DNA of 9,484 nucleotides from Pseudomonadota bacterium (GCA_015222855.1 JADFWA010000033.1:1-9484); one strand, 5' to 3'. Positions 1 to 5,907 are shown, counted from the stretch's first letter. Notes: generated by a model not told the origin, from the letters alone. Numbers and translations: made by a program.

Positions 1-7
1 ATGAGAA

Positions 8-108
8 ATTTTTCGCAAGGTCAAGGAAGGCGAAGATTTTAACCGCAGGAATACACTCCCGTATTTTGAGGATTAAAATCTGAACCTGATGCAGAGATTG
101 CGGAAAAT
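8..108. other. Multi-tier nested inverted-repeat element (possible structured RNA or palindromic repeat)
   Basis: Three inverted repeats nest around one centre. The outer arms, 8-18 (ATTTTTCGCAA) and 98-108 (TTGCGGAAAAT), pair over 11 positions with one G-T wobble. The middle arms, 34-42 (AGATTTTAA) and 73-81 (TTAAAATCT), pair over 9. The inner arms, 50-54 (AATAC) and 61-65 (GTATT), close a six-base loop, ACTCCC. Bases 19-23 can also pair with 81-86 around one bulged A, partly competing with the middle stem. No convincing reading frame crosses the element. From memory it resembles intergenic elements of sulfate-reducing or syntrophic deltaproteobacteria, but that was not checked. It could be a palindromic repeat or a transcribed structure; strand is undecided. 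Confidence 0.5.
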
Positions 109-147
109 AGCCATTCCCGGACAGCCTCCTAAGCGATTCACCATTAC

Positions 148-168
148 GGACAGGCGGGACGCCTATCC
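148..168. repeat. Short imperfect inverted repeat (GGACAGGCG / CGCCTATCC)
   Basis: Arms 148-156 and 160-168 pair at 8 of 9 positions around the loop GGA. There is no T-run on either side, so it is not an intrinsic terminator. The GGACAGGCGGGACGCCT core looks like a dispersed GC-rich palindrome seen in many genomes, which is a recollection rather than a search result. It lies between the larger element at 8-108 and the promoter of the sugar operon. Confidence 0.4.
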
Positions 169-215
169 TACTGTGTTGGAAGGGTCAATCTCTATTTTGT
201 GGTCCGAGAAAACGA

Positions 216-244
216 TTGACAAAATTTATACATGATAATAACAT
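216..244 (+). promoter_or_regulatory. Candidate sigma-70 promoter of the sugar-gene operon
   Basis: A perfect -35 box TTGACA lies at 216-221. A 17-base spacer separates it from TAACAT at 239-244, which matches TATAAT at 4 of 6 positions. Transcription would begin near 251, leaving a leader of about 44 bases before the TTG start at 295. This would also exclude the ATG at 232 as a start, since it lies upstream of the predicted transcript. A closer GATAAT at 234-239 has a spacer of only 12 bases and is less likely. Confidence 0.45.
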
Positions 245-281
245 GTTGTGTTTATAAAGCGAATGACTATTTGCATTTTCC

Positions 282-286
282 GGAGG
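282..286 (+). promoter_or_regulatory. Shine-Dalgarno GGAGG that fixes a TTG start
   Basis: GGAGG at 282-286 lies 8 bases before a TTG codon at 295. The in-frame ATG at 232 has no such site and would add 21 residues unlike the family. The Rossmann strand and glycine motif begin a few residues after the TTG, as expected for the true N-terminus. Confidence 0.75.
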
Positions 287-294
287 ATAATACA

Positions 295-1230
295 TTGGAG
301 AGGACTTTGATTACAGGAGGAGCGGGTTTCCTCGGGAGCCATCTCTGTGATTATTTTATCGCAAAGGGGCATTATGTGATCTGTATGGACAACCTCCTGA
401 CGGGAGATATGGACAATATCGCGCATCTTTTCGGGAATGAAAGATTTGCCTTTGTAAAGCATGATGTGACCGATTTTATCTATGTGGAGGGAAAGGTGGA
501 CAATATCCTCCATTTTGCCTCTCCCGCGAGCCCCATAGACTATCTCAAACTCCCCATTCAGACCCTGAAGGTGGGTTCTCTCGGCACCCACAAGGCGCTG
601 GGTCTGGCCAAGGAGAAGGGGGCAAGATTTCTTCTGGCCTCCACATCGGAGTGCTACGGAGATCCCCTGGAACATCCCCAGTCGGAGGATTACTGGGGGA
701 ATGTCAATCCTGTCGGTCCACGCAGTGTCTACGATGAAGCGAAAAGATTCGCGGAGGCGCTGACAATGGCCTATCACAGGTATCATGGCATTGACACGAG
801 AATCGTGAGGATATTTAATACATATGGCCCAAGGATGAGGCTGGATGATGGACGGGCGCTTCCTACCTTCATGGCGCAGGCCATGCGTGGGGAGGACATA
901 ACCGTTTTCGGCGACGGCAGCCAGACACGCAGTTTTTGTTATGTTGACGATATGGTTGAAGGGATATTCAGGCTTCTCAATTCCAGCGAGGTCAACCCTG
1001 TCAATATCGGCAACCCCGGTGAAATGACCATACTGGAATTTGCCGGAAAGGTTGTGGGTCTGTGTGGTTCGAGGAGCAGAGTAGTTTTTAAGGATCTTCC
1101 GGTAGATGATCCTAAAGTAAGGAGGCCCGACATTACAAAGGCGAGGAAGATACTCGGATGGGAGCCGAAGGTCCGGCTTGAGGATGGATTGAAGCTGGTT
1201 TTAGAATATTTCAGAGGGAAAACGGCGTGA
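295..1230 (+). CDS. uxs: UDP-glucuronate decarboxylase (UDP-xylose synthase), extended SDR family
   Basis: Predicted to convert UDP-glucuronate to UDP-xylose and CO2 with bound NAD+, in the cytoplasm, for envelope polysaccharide synthesis. With the TTG start it is 311 residues, normal for bacterial forms. Visible features are the NAD-binding GGAGFLG at residues 8-14, ASTSECYG at 115-122 with the family's catalytic Glu119, the Tyr146-xxx-Lys150 pair, [10 protein letters not shown] at 172-181 and the C-terminal [20 protein letters not shown]-like plus NTYGPRM-like motifs favour UXS over dTDP-glucose dehydratase or UDP-glucose epimerase. The Cys at 120 replaces the more usual Val. The gene ends in GTGA, overlapping galE by 4 bases, so the two are probably translationally coupled and read from the promoter at 216-244. 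Confidence 0.88.
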   Translation: MERTLITGGAGFLGSHLCDYFIAKGHYVICMDNLLTGDMDNIAHLFGNERFAFVKHDVTDFIYVEGKVDNILHFASPASPIDYLKLPIQTLKVGSLGTHKALGLAKEKGARFLLASTSECYGDPLEHPQSEDYWGNVNPVGPRSVYDEAKRFAEALTMAYHRYHGIDTRIVRIFNTYGPRMRLDDGRALPTFMAQAMRGEDITVFGDGSQTRSFCYVDDMVEGIFRLLNSSEVNPVNIGNPGEMTILEFAGKVVGLCGSRSRVVFKDLPVDDPKVRRPDITKARKILGWEPKVRLEDGLKLVLEYFRGKTA

Positions 1231-2207
1231 TATTCGTTACGGGCGGCGCGGGCTATATCGGTTCACATGTGGTCAAGCTCCTTGGAGAGAAGGGCTGCGA
1301 CATAATAGTATATGATAATCTTTCCAGGGGTCATCGTGAGATGGTTACCTCCGGCGAGTTTATCGTGGGGGATATTTCGGATAAGGATCGGCTGCTGAAG
1401 ATTTTCAGAGATCATGATGTAGATACGGTCATCCATTTCGCGGCGGACAGCCTTGTTGGTGAATCTGAGGAAGACCCGCACAGGTACTACAGCAACAATG
1501 TCGCGGGCGGTATCAGTCTTCTCGGAGCCATGCTGGAGGCCGGAGTCAAAAAAATCGTGTTTTCCTCCAGCGCTGCGGTTTACGGGGAGCCGGAAAGGGC
1601 GCCGATTGAAGAGGATCATCCGACTGTCCCGACGAATGTGTACGGGAACACAAAGCTCATTTTCGAAAATATCCTGAAAAAATATTCCTCAACCTATGGT
1701 CTTGGCTTTGTATCTCTTAGATACTTCAACGCCGCAGGGGCTGATCCTGAAGGGGCAATCGGTGAAGACCATTCTCCCGAGACGCATCTGATACCTCTCA
1801 TACTGGACGTTGTCCTGGGAAGAAAGAAGGAGATAGTCATCTTCGGGACCGATTACGATACACCGGACGGGACCTGCATCAGGGATTATATCCATGTAAA
1901 TGACCTGGCGGAGGCCCACATCCTTGCCCTGAAGCATTTAGAAAACAGTCCTGCATCAGCCATCTATAACCTCGGGAACGGGAAGGGGTTTTCGGTGAGA
2001 GAGGTTGTAGGAGCGGTTGAAAGGGTTACTGGCGCAAAGGTTTCCGTTGTTGAGGGAGACAGGAGAAAGGGAGATCCCGCGAGATTGGTGGCAAGCTCCG
2101 AAAAGATAATGAGGGAGCTGGGGTGGAGACCGGCGTATGCCGGTCTGGATGTGATTGTCAAGACGGCCTGGAGATGGCATAAAAGGAGATTCGGCGGCAA
2201 ATGGTAA
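1227..2207 (+). CDS. galE: UDP-glucose 4-epimerase
   Basis: Interconverts UDP-glucose and UDP-galactose using tightly bound NAD+ (Leloir pathway and supply of galactose for glycans). The 326 residues match the family. GGAGYIG at 6-12 binds [11 protein letters not shown] at 113-120 carries the active-site serine, and Tyr139-Gly-Asn-Thr-Lys143 is the catalytic pair. [10 protein letters not shown] follows, then [15 protein letters not shown] and [11 protein letters not shown], which are typical of GalE. The GTG start lies in the GTGA overlap with the upstream decarboxylase; GAGGG at 1214-1218 serves as ribosome site 8 bases before it. The 3' end overlaps the next gene by 7 bases. Specificity for N-acetylated sugars cannot be excluded from sequence alone. 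Confidence 0.93.
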   Translation: MIFVTGGAGYIGSHVVKLLGEKGCDIIVYDNLSRGHREMVTSGEFIVGDISDKDRLLKIFRDHDVDTVIHFAADSLVGESEEDPHRYYSNNVAGGISLLGAMLEAGVKKIVFSSSAAVYGEPERAPIEEDHPTVPTNVYGNTKLIFENILKKYSSTYGLGFVSLRYFNAAGADPEGAIGEDHSPETHLIPLILDVVLGRKKEIVIFGTDYDTPDGTCIRDYIHVNDLAEAHILALKHLENSPASAIYNLGNGKGFSVREVVGAVERVTGAKVSVVEGDRRKGDPARLVASSEKIMRELGWRPAYAGLDVIVKTAWRWHKRRFGGKW

Positions 2208-3184
2208 AAAGGATTGTGGGTAAAAAAAGAGCCTTGGAGATAATTGACAATTTCCCCATGTCAAAGGTTCTGGTAGTGGGGGATTTGATGGTTGATCAGT
2301 TTATCTGGGGGAAGGTCTCCCGCATATCCCCGGAGGCGCCTGTTCCTGTCGTTGAGGTTACCTCGGAGAATTTCCTACTCGGCGGTTCTGCCAATGTATT
2401 GAATAATATATCCTCTATGGGTGGGAATGTTCATGTAACGGGCATTATAGGTTCTGATGATATGGGGAGGTTGTTGACAGACAAGCTGAGGAAGATGAAT
2501 GTCGATACCGGGGGTGTTATAGTGGAGCATGACCGCCCCACCACCGTGAAGACAAGGATTATAGCCCATCATCAGCAGGTGGTGAGGTTTGACAGGGAAA
2601 ACAAGCAGTCTGTAAGTCTGGATAGTGTTGAAAAGATGGTGGAGTATGTTGAGACGATAGGAGATCTGGGTGCAATTGTCATTTCGGATTACAGCAAGGG
2701 TATCGTCTCGAAAAGGCTGTTAAAGGGGGTCAGTGAGGTAATATCCGGCAGGGATATTGTTGTCTGTATCGACCCGAAGCAGAACGATTTTTCCCTCTAT
2801 CAGGGCTTTGATGTGATAACGCCCAATCACCATGAGGCCGGACGCGCCCTCGGTATGGAGATTGTCAGCGAGGATGATCTTATCAATGGAGGCGAAACAC
2901 TTCTTGAGAGGTTCGGCTTCAAGGCTGTGCTTATAACCAGAGGTGAGGATGGGATGAGCCTCTTTGAAAATGGCGCCAAAAATACTCATATTCCCACTGT
3001 TGCCAGGGAGGTCTTTGATGTGACCGGTGCCGGCGATACGGTGGTAGGTGTCTTTGCCCTCTGTATGGCCGCCGGGGCGACATTCAAGGAGGCCGCGGTG
3101 CTCGCGAATCATGCCGCCGGTATTGTGGTGGGAAAGGTGGGAACAGCCACCGTTTCGCAGGAAGAACTCAGAAAGATGTTGTGA
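2201..3184 (+). CDS. rfaE1: D-glycero-beta-D-manno-heptose-7-phosphate kinase (PfkB family, kinase domain only)
   Basis: Phosphorylates heptose 7-phosphate at C1, an early step toward ADP-heptose for the LPS inner core. The 327 residues match the kinase half of bifunctional HldE; no nucleotidyltransferase domain follows, so HldC/RfaE2 must be encoded elsewhere. Key features are VVGDLMVDQFIWG (25-37), GGSAN (61-65), the substrate-side RPTTVKTR (112-119), ISDYSKG (161-167), DPK (191-193), ITPNHHEA (206-213) and the PfkB signature DVTGAGDT (273-280) with catalytic base Asp279. The ATG overlaps the galE stop by 7 bases; AGGAG at 2184-2188 is a slightly distant ribosome site. The stop codon runs straight into the repeat cassette that follows. 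It is also called hldA. It supports a Gram-negative envelope. Confidence 0.9.
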   Translation: MVKRIVGKKRALEIIDNFPMSKVLVVGDLMVDQFIWGKVSRISPEAPVPVVEVTSENFLLGGSANVLNNISSMGGNVHVTGIIGSDDMGRLLTDKLRKMNVDTGGVIVEHDRPTTVKTRIIAHHQQVVRFDRENKQSVSLDSVEKMVEYVETIGDLGAIVISDYSKGIVSKRLLKGVSEVISGRDIVVCIDPKQNDFSLYQGFDVITPNHHEAGRALGMEIVSEDDLINGGETLLERFGFKAVLITRGEDGMSLFENGAKNTHIPTVAREVFDVTGAGDTVVGVFALCMAAGATFKEAAVLANHAAGIVVGKVGTATVSQEELRKML

Positions 3185-3210
3185 GTAACTACTCAGGTAT
3201 GAGTAGTTAC
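3185..3210. repeat. Perfect 10-bp hairpin directly after the hldA stop
   Basis: GTAACTACTC at 3185-3194 and GAGTAGTTAC at 3201-3210 are exact complements around the loop AGGTAT. AAGGCAC follows rather than a T-run, so it is not a standard intrinsic terminator. It could stabilise the 3' end of the mRNA. The right arm recurs as GAGTAGTTACT just before the gmk start (4988-4998). Confidence 0.6.
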
Positions 3211-3212
3211 AA

Positions 3213-3361
3213 GGCACAAAGTGCCAAAGGCACAGAGGCACAAAGAAAAAAAGAAAAACAGTTTTATTGGTTCCATTGGTTTCGTTTGTTAACCAATAGA
3301 ACTAATAGAACCAATTAAACCAATAGAACATATTTACTTTGTGCCTTTGTGTCTTAGTGGC
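3213..3361. repeat. Facing octamer arrays (GGCACAAA ... TTTGTGCC)
   Basis: The left array at 3213-3245 reads GGCACAAA, GTGCCAAA, GGCACAGA, GGCACAAA, G. The right array at 3338-3361 reads TTTGTGCC, TTTGTGTC, TTAGTGGC. Segments 3229-3245 and 3337-3353 pair over 17 positions, two of them G-T wobbles. The motif resembles the degenerate GGCACAAAG runs common in intergenic DNA of several bacterial phyla, from memory. Confidence 0.65.
3266..3328. repeat. Facing nonamer arrays (ATTGGTTCC ... CCAATAGAA)
   Basis: Seven consecutive nine-base units fill this segment. ATTGGTTCC and ATTGGTTTC come first, then a junction unit GTTTGTTAA, then CCAATAGAA, CTAATAGAA, CCAATTAAA and CCAATAGAA. TATTGGTT at 3265-3272 is an exact complement of AACCAATA at both 3291-3298 and 3318-3325. 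The array sits inside the octamer hairpin, so it forms the terminal part of the folded cassette. Confidence 0.65.
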
Positions 3362-3374
3362 GGATTAGTTACTT

Positions 3375-3914
3375 ATGAGTAAACCGAAAAGGCCGGAGCC
3401 GGTAAAGCTGATATCGAGTATATTCTCTCCAGACAAGGATCTGCTGGCGGAGATATTGAAAGAGTTGTCGAAAAAATATGGGAGAGCCGATTTTATAAGC
3501 GAGTTTATACCATTTGACTATACCGATTATTACGCAAAGGAGATGGGGCAATCCCTGGTCAGGAGATTTGTTTCATTCGAGGAGCTGATGAGGCCGGAGT
3601 CCCTCCCGGAAATCAAGGCCTTTACCAACGGCATTGAGGAGAGGTTTTTAAACGGCGGCAAACGGAAAGCGAACATAGATCCGGGCTATATATCCAAATA
3701 TCACTTGATACTTGCCACGGGGAAGAGTTACGCGCATCGTCCCTATTTGAGGGACGGCATATATGCCGATTTGACTCTGATTTACAGGGATAAGACCTTT
3801 CAGCCGCTTGAATGGTCTTACCCCGATTACGCCGGGAAAAATATCATAGGGATGTTTAACAGGATAAGGGAAAAATATCTTTTGCAGTTGAGAGAGGAGA
3901 AATATTCTAAATGA
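3375..3914 (+). CDS. DUF4416 family protein of unknown function
   Basis: The 179-residue protein matches my memory of DUF4416 in its ordered motifs: an N-terminal basic PKRPEPVKL, FDYTDYYAKEMG near residues 48-59, FVSFEEL at 66-72, TNGIE near 84-88, NIDPGYIS near 100-107, then ILATGKSYAHRPYL and GIYADLTLIYRD, ending WSYPDYAG. The conserved Tyr, His and Asp residues suggest an enzyme or ligand-binding protein, but no function is known to me. Databases sometimes label the family GTP-binding, yet no P-loop is visible. It is probably cytoplasmic, as there is no signal peptide or membrane segment. No good ribosome site precedes the ATG; the leader comes from the repeat cassette. Its stop overlaps the yicC start (ATGA), so a link to RNA metabolism is possible. 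Confidence 0.8.
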   Translation: MSKPKRPEPVKLISSIFSPDKDLLAEILKELSKKYGRADFISEFIPFDYTDYYAKEMGQSLVRRFVSFEELMRPESLPEIKAFTNGIEERFLNGGKRKANIDPGYISKYHLILATGKSYAHRPYLRDGIYADLTLIYRDKTFQPLEWSYPDYAGKNIIGMFNRIREKYLLQLREEKYSK

Positions 3915-4798
3915 TAAGAAGCATGACGGGTTACGGCAGGGCGGAATCTGTCCTGAAGGGTGAAAAGCTGGTTATTGAGATCAGGTCAGTCAACCATCGC
4001 AGTCTGGATATTAATCTTCGTCTTCCGGGCATACTTTTACCGCTGGAAGCGGAGATTAAAAAGAAGATAAGCGAGAGATTTTTCAGGGGCAGGGTAGATG
4101 TAAGTGTTAAGTTAAATCCCGAAGGTCTGAGTCTTGAAGATGAAGGGAAGTTTGATTTGAATCTTCCCCTCATTCGCAATTACCATTCCTTGTTAACCCG
4201 GATGAAGCAGGAACTTGACCTGAAGGGTGAAATAACCCTGGATATGATTGCCGGGCTTAGGGGTGCCATTGTTCCATCTGAAGTTGAGCTTGATATGGAG
4301 GCTGCATGGGAAGAAATTGAAAAGACCCTTGATAATTCTATTGATGCGCTGATTGAGATGAGGGAGAAAGAGGGGGAGGTTATCTACAGAGATTTTCTGT
4401 CACGACTCGACATTATTAAGGATTGTCTCAATTCTGTAAAATCAAGAGCTCCCCAGGTCGTCCTTGAATATGAAAAGAGGCTTTCGGAGCGCGTAAAGGA
4501 GCTGACAGAGGGTATAGAGATTGATGAGTCAAGATTGTGTCAAGAGGTTGCGATCATGGCCGAAAAGAGCGACATTACCGAGGAGATCGTGCGTTTTGAA
4601 AGCCATATCGGTCAATTCCATGATATGCTGGAGGGCAGTGGCGCCGTGGGGAGAAAGATGGATTTTTTACTTCAGGAAATGCACAGGGAAGTAAATACCA
4701 TAGGTTCCAAAAGCTATGATACAGAGATATCTTCCAGGGTGATAGAACTCAAGAACGAACTTTCCAGGGTAAGAGAACAGGCGCAGAATGTTGAGTGA
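3911..4798 (+). CDS. yicC: YicC/YloC family endoribonuclease
   Basis: A cytoplasmic RNA-processing protein; E. coli YicC has been reported as an endoribonuclease that affects small RNA turnover. The 295 residues match the family. Diagnostic are the N-terminal MIRSMTGYGRAE, EIRSVNHRSLDINLRLP at about 22-38 and the C-terminal (DUF1732) part with KMDFLLQEMHREVNTIGSKS at about 250-269 and a final helical IELKNELSRVREQAQNVE. The middle (about 130-240) is acidic and helical, likely coiled coil. The start overlaps the DUF4416 stop by 4 bases, with a GAGGAG-type site about 10 bases upstream. Position before gmk and rpoZ is the common arrangement. A perfect 13-bp hairpin starts just after its stop. 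Confidence 0.92.
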   Translation: MIRSMTGYGRAESVLKGEKLVIEIRSVNHRSLDINLRLPGILLPLEAEIKKKISERFFRGRVDVSVKLNPEGLSLEDEGKFDLNLPLIRNYHSLLTRMKQELDLKGEITLDMIAGLRGAIVPSEVELDMEAAWEEIEKTLDNSIDALIEMREKEGEVIYRDFLSRLDIIKDCLNSVKSRAPQVVLEYEKRLSERVKELTEGIEIDESRLCQEVAIMAEKSDITEEIVRFESHIGQFHDMLEGSGAVGRKMDFLLQEMHREVNTIGSKSYDTEISSRVIELKNELSRVREQAQNVE

Positions 4799-4799
4799 G

Positions 4800-4829
4800 T
4801 CAAGCTATCGGCTAAAGCCGATAGCTTGA
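4800..4829. repeat. Perfect 13-bp hairpin after the yicC stop
   Basis: TCAAGCTATCGGC at 4800-4812 and GCCGATAGCTTGA at 4817-4829 are exact complements around the loop TAAA. The stem begins two bases after the yicC stop. GGCACAGAGG follows, with no T-run on either strand, so intrinsic termination is doubtful. A role in mRNA 3' stability, or being part of the inserted cassette, is more likely. Confidence 0.7.
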
Positions 4830-4992
4830 GGCACAGAGGCACAAAGTAACAAAGGCACAAAGACTGCCGACATTGTCATTCTGAATTTATACTGAAACAA
4901 GTTCAGCACGGCGTTTCAGAATCTCTTACAGAATTCAATAAGACCCTGAAACAAGTTCAGGGTGACACCTCTGCGTCTTTGTTACTTGAGTA
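4828..4992. repeat. Facing octamer arrays flanking a foreign core (yicC - gmk gap)
   Basis: The left array at 4828-4867 reads GAGGCACA, GAGGCACA, AAGTAACA, AAGGCACA, AAGACTGC. The right array at 4969-4992 reads CTCTGCGT, CTTTGTTA, CTTGAGTA, continuing as GTTACT to the gmk start. AAGTAACAAAG at 4844-4854 and CTTTGTTACTT at 4977-4987 are perfect 11-base complements. The plan is the same as in the cassette at 3184-3373, but the core is different. Confidence 0.65.
4878..4963. repeat. CTGAAACAAGTTCAG palindromes, two copies
   Basis: The 15-base sequence CTGAAACAAGTTCAG occurs at 4892-4906 and again at 4946-4960. The first copy lies inside a larger stem, ATTCTGAA at 4878-4885 with TTCAGAAT at 4915-4922. 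The second is extended to ACCCTGAA at 4943-4950 with TTCAGGGT at 4956-4963, an 8-bp stem with loop ACAAG. From memory, ACCCTGAAACAAGTTCAGGGTGAC is a REP-like sequence found in many unrelated bacterial genomes. It forms the core of the octamer cassette. Confidence 0.7.
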
Positions 4993-4998
4993 GTTACT

Positions 4999-5778
4999 AT
5001 GAATAAGCTTAAAAAAATAATAAGACATCGCTACGAATTACCTAATGAGATTGCTGGATTAGGTTATGATATTAAGCGATTGAGGGAGCAAGGCAAAGAT
5101 CCTTCAGAACTCGAAAGGATTCGTGAAAGCAAGAAAAAAGAGCTAATAGAGTTAGATAGAGAACTTCGTCCTGTTGGTGAGAGACAAGGAATCTTCATTG
5201 TGGTATCCGCCCCTTCCGGTGCCGGCAAAACTACCATCTGCAAAGAGGTTTTGAAGATGTTGCCGAATGTACGATTTTCGATATCTTATACCACAAGACC
5301 CCCTCGTCCCGTAGAAGAGGATGGCAAGGATTATCATTTTATTTCCGATCCTGAGTTCAGGAAGCGGATATCGGAAGGGGAATTTGCCGAATGGGCCGAA
5401 AACTACGGGTATCTGTATGGGACGTCCGGGAAAACGATGGAAGATTTTTTAGAGAAGGGCTATGATATTATACTGGATATCGATCCGCGGGGCGCGAAGG
5501 AATTGAAGGAAAACCACCCCGGTGGTATCTTTGTATTTGTCCTTCCACCCTCGATCGATGTCTTGAAGGAAAGGTTGAAAAATAGGGGGTCTGAAAAGGA
5601 TGATGTAATGAAACTTCGTTTTAAGAAAGCAATGGATGAAATAAAAGAGATTGTCTGGTATGATTATGTGATTATTAATGACGATCTGAATTCCGCTATT
5701 GATAATTTAAAATCTATATATGTGGCGGAGAAGAGCAGAAGGGAACGGCTGACAGAGAAGATAAAGGATTTTATGTAG
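4999..5778 (+). CDS. gmk: Guanylate kinase with a non-canonical N-terminal extension
   Basis: Transfers phosphate from ATP to GMP to give GDP in the cytoplasm. The kinase core runs from about residue 64 to 259. It shows the P-loop APSGAGKTT (71-79), the GMP-binding SYTTRPPRPVEEDGKDYHF, YGTSGKTME, LDIDPRGA (usually LDIDVQGA), the lid RLKNRGSEKDD and YDYVIINDDL. Typical enzymes are about 205 residues; this one is 259. The extra N-terminus is charged and helical (DIKRLREQGKDPSELERIRE region) and unrecognised. Its DNA (4999-5190) is about 37% G+C by hand count against about 47% for 5221-5400. The ATG follows a repeat cassette with no clear ribosome site. A GTG at 5200 with AAGGA at 5186-5190 is an alternative start, but it would cut into the first strand before the P-loop. 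It ends in two consecutive TAG triplets. Confidence 0.88.
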   Translation: MNKLKKIIRHRYELPNEIAGLGYDIKRLREQGKDPSELERIRESKKKELIELDRELRPVGERQGIFIVVSAPSGAGKTTICKEVLKMLPNVRFSISYTTRPPRPVEEDGKDYHFISDPEFRKRISEGEFAEWAENYGYLYGTSGKTMEDFLEKGYDIILDIDPRGAKELKENHPGGIFVFVLPPSIDVLKERLKNRGSEKDDVMKLRFKKAMDEIKEIVWYDYVIINDDLNSAIDNLKSIYVAEKSRRERLTEKIKDFM

Positions 5779-5815
5779 TAGCTGAATCGTAAGCGTTTAG
5801 CCTTGTGAGTTTTTC

Positions 5816-5836
5816 GGGCGGGGATAAACCCCGCCC
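5816..5836. repeat. GC-rich 8-bp inverted repeat (GGGCGGGG / CCCCGCCC)
   Basis: GGGCGGGG at 5816-5823 and CCCCGCCC at 5829-5836 are exact complements around ATAAA. The only T-run is upstream (TTTTT at 5810-5814) and the sequence after it is CTACATG, so it does not read as an intrinsic terminator on the + strand. It resembles a dispersed GGGCGGGG...CCCCGCCCCTAC palindrome, from memory. It lies 37 bases after the gmk stop. Confidence 0.55.
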
Positions 5837-5859
5837 CTACATGACTTGTATTTAACTTT

Positions 5860-5887
5860 GAACTCGGAACTCAGAACTCAGAATTAA
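5860..5887. repeat. Heptamer tandem repeat GAACTCA upstream of rpoZ
   Basis: Four seven-base units follow one another: GAACTCG, GAACTCA, GAACTCA, GAATTAA. Unlike the other arrays in the window, no inverted partner is visible. It ends 5 bases before the rpoZ ribosome site GGAGGT (5893-5898). Confidence 0.6.
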
Positions 5888-5907
5888 ACACTGGAGGTAG
5901 TAAATAT

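Larger units (their letters stand above)
3184..3373. repeat. Intergenic nested palindromic cassette filling the hldA - DUF4416 gap
   Basis: The whole spacer is one nested inverted structure. Its outermost arms are AGTAACTA at 3184-3191 and TAGTTACT at 3366-3373, perfect complements. They begin on the last base of the hldA stop and end one base before the next ATG. Inside lie a local hairpin, an octamer array with its inverted partner and a nonamer array with its inverted partner, each listed separately. No transposase gene or obvious target duplication is visible. It may be a small non-autonomous palindromic element or several nested insertions. Confidence 0.6.

Noticed and set aside
3..76. 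Short + strand frame reading EIFRKVKEGEDFNRR-like residues at the left edge
   Set aside because: A TGA at 3-5 opens it and a TAA closes it after 23 codons. The bases are better explained by the nested inverted repeats.
226..786. 186-residue open frame on the - strand opposite the UDP-xylose synthase
   Set aside because: It lies entirely across a well-supported gene in the other strand, has no recognisable motif, and is typical of shadow frames.
1453..1677. 74-residue + strand frame inside galE
   Set aside because: It is out of frame within a fully conserved epimerase and has no ribosome site of note.
3185..3210. Intrinsic terminator after hldA
   Set aside because: The stem is perfect, but AAGGCAC follows instead of a T-run.
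4800..4829. Intrinsic terminator after yicC
   Set aside because: A strong hairpin, but there is no T-run on either strand.
5816..5836. Intrinsic terminator after gmk
   Set aside because: GC-rich stem, but the T-run is on the wrong side for + strand transcription and no - strand gene is nearby.
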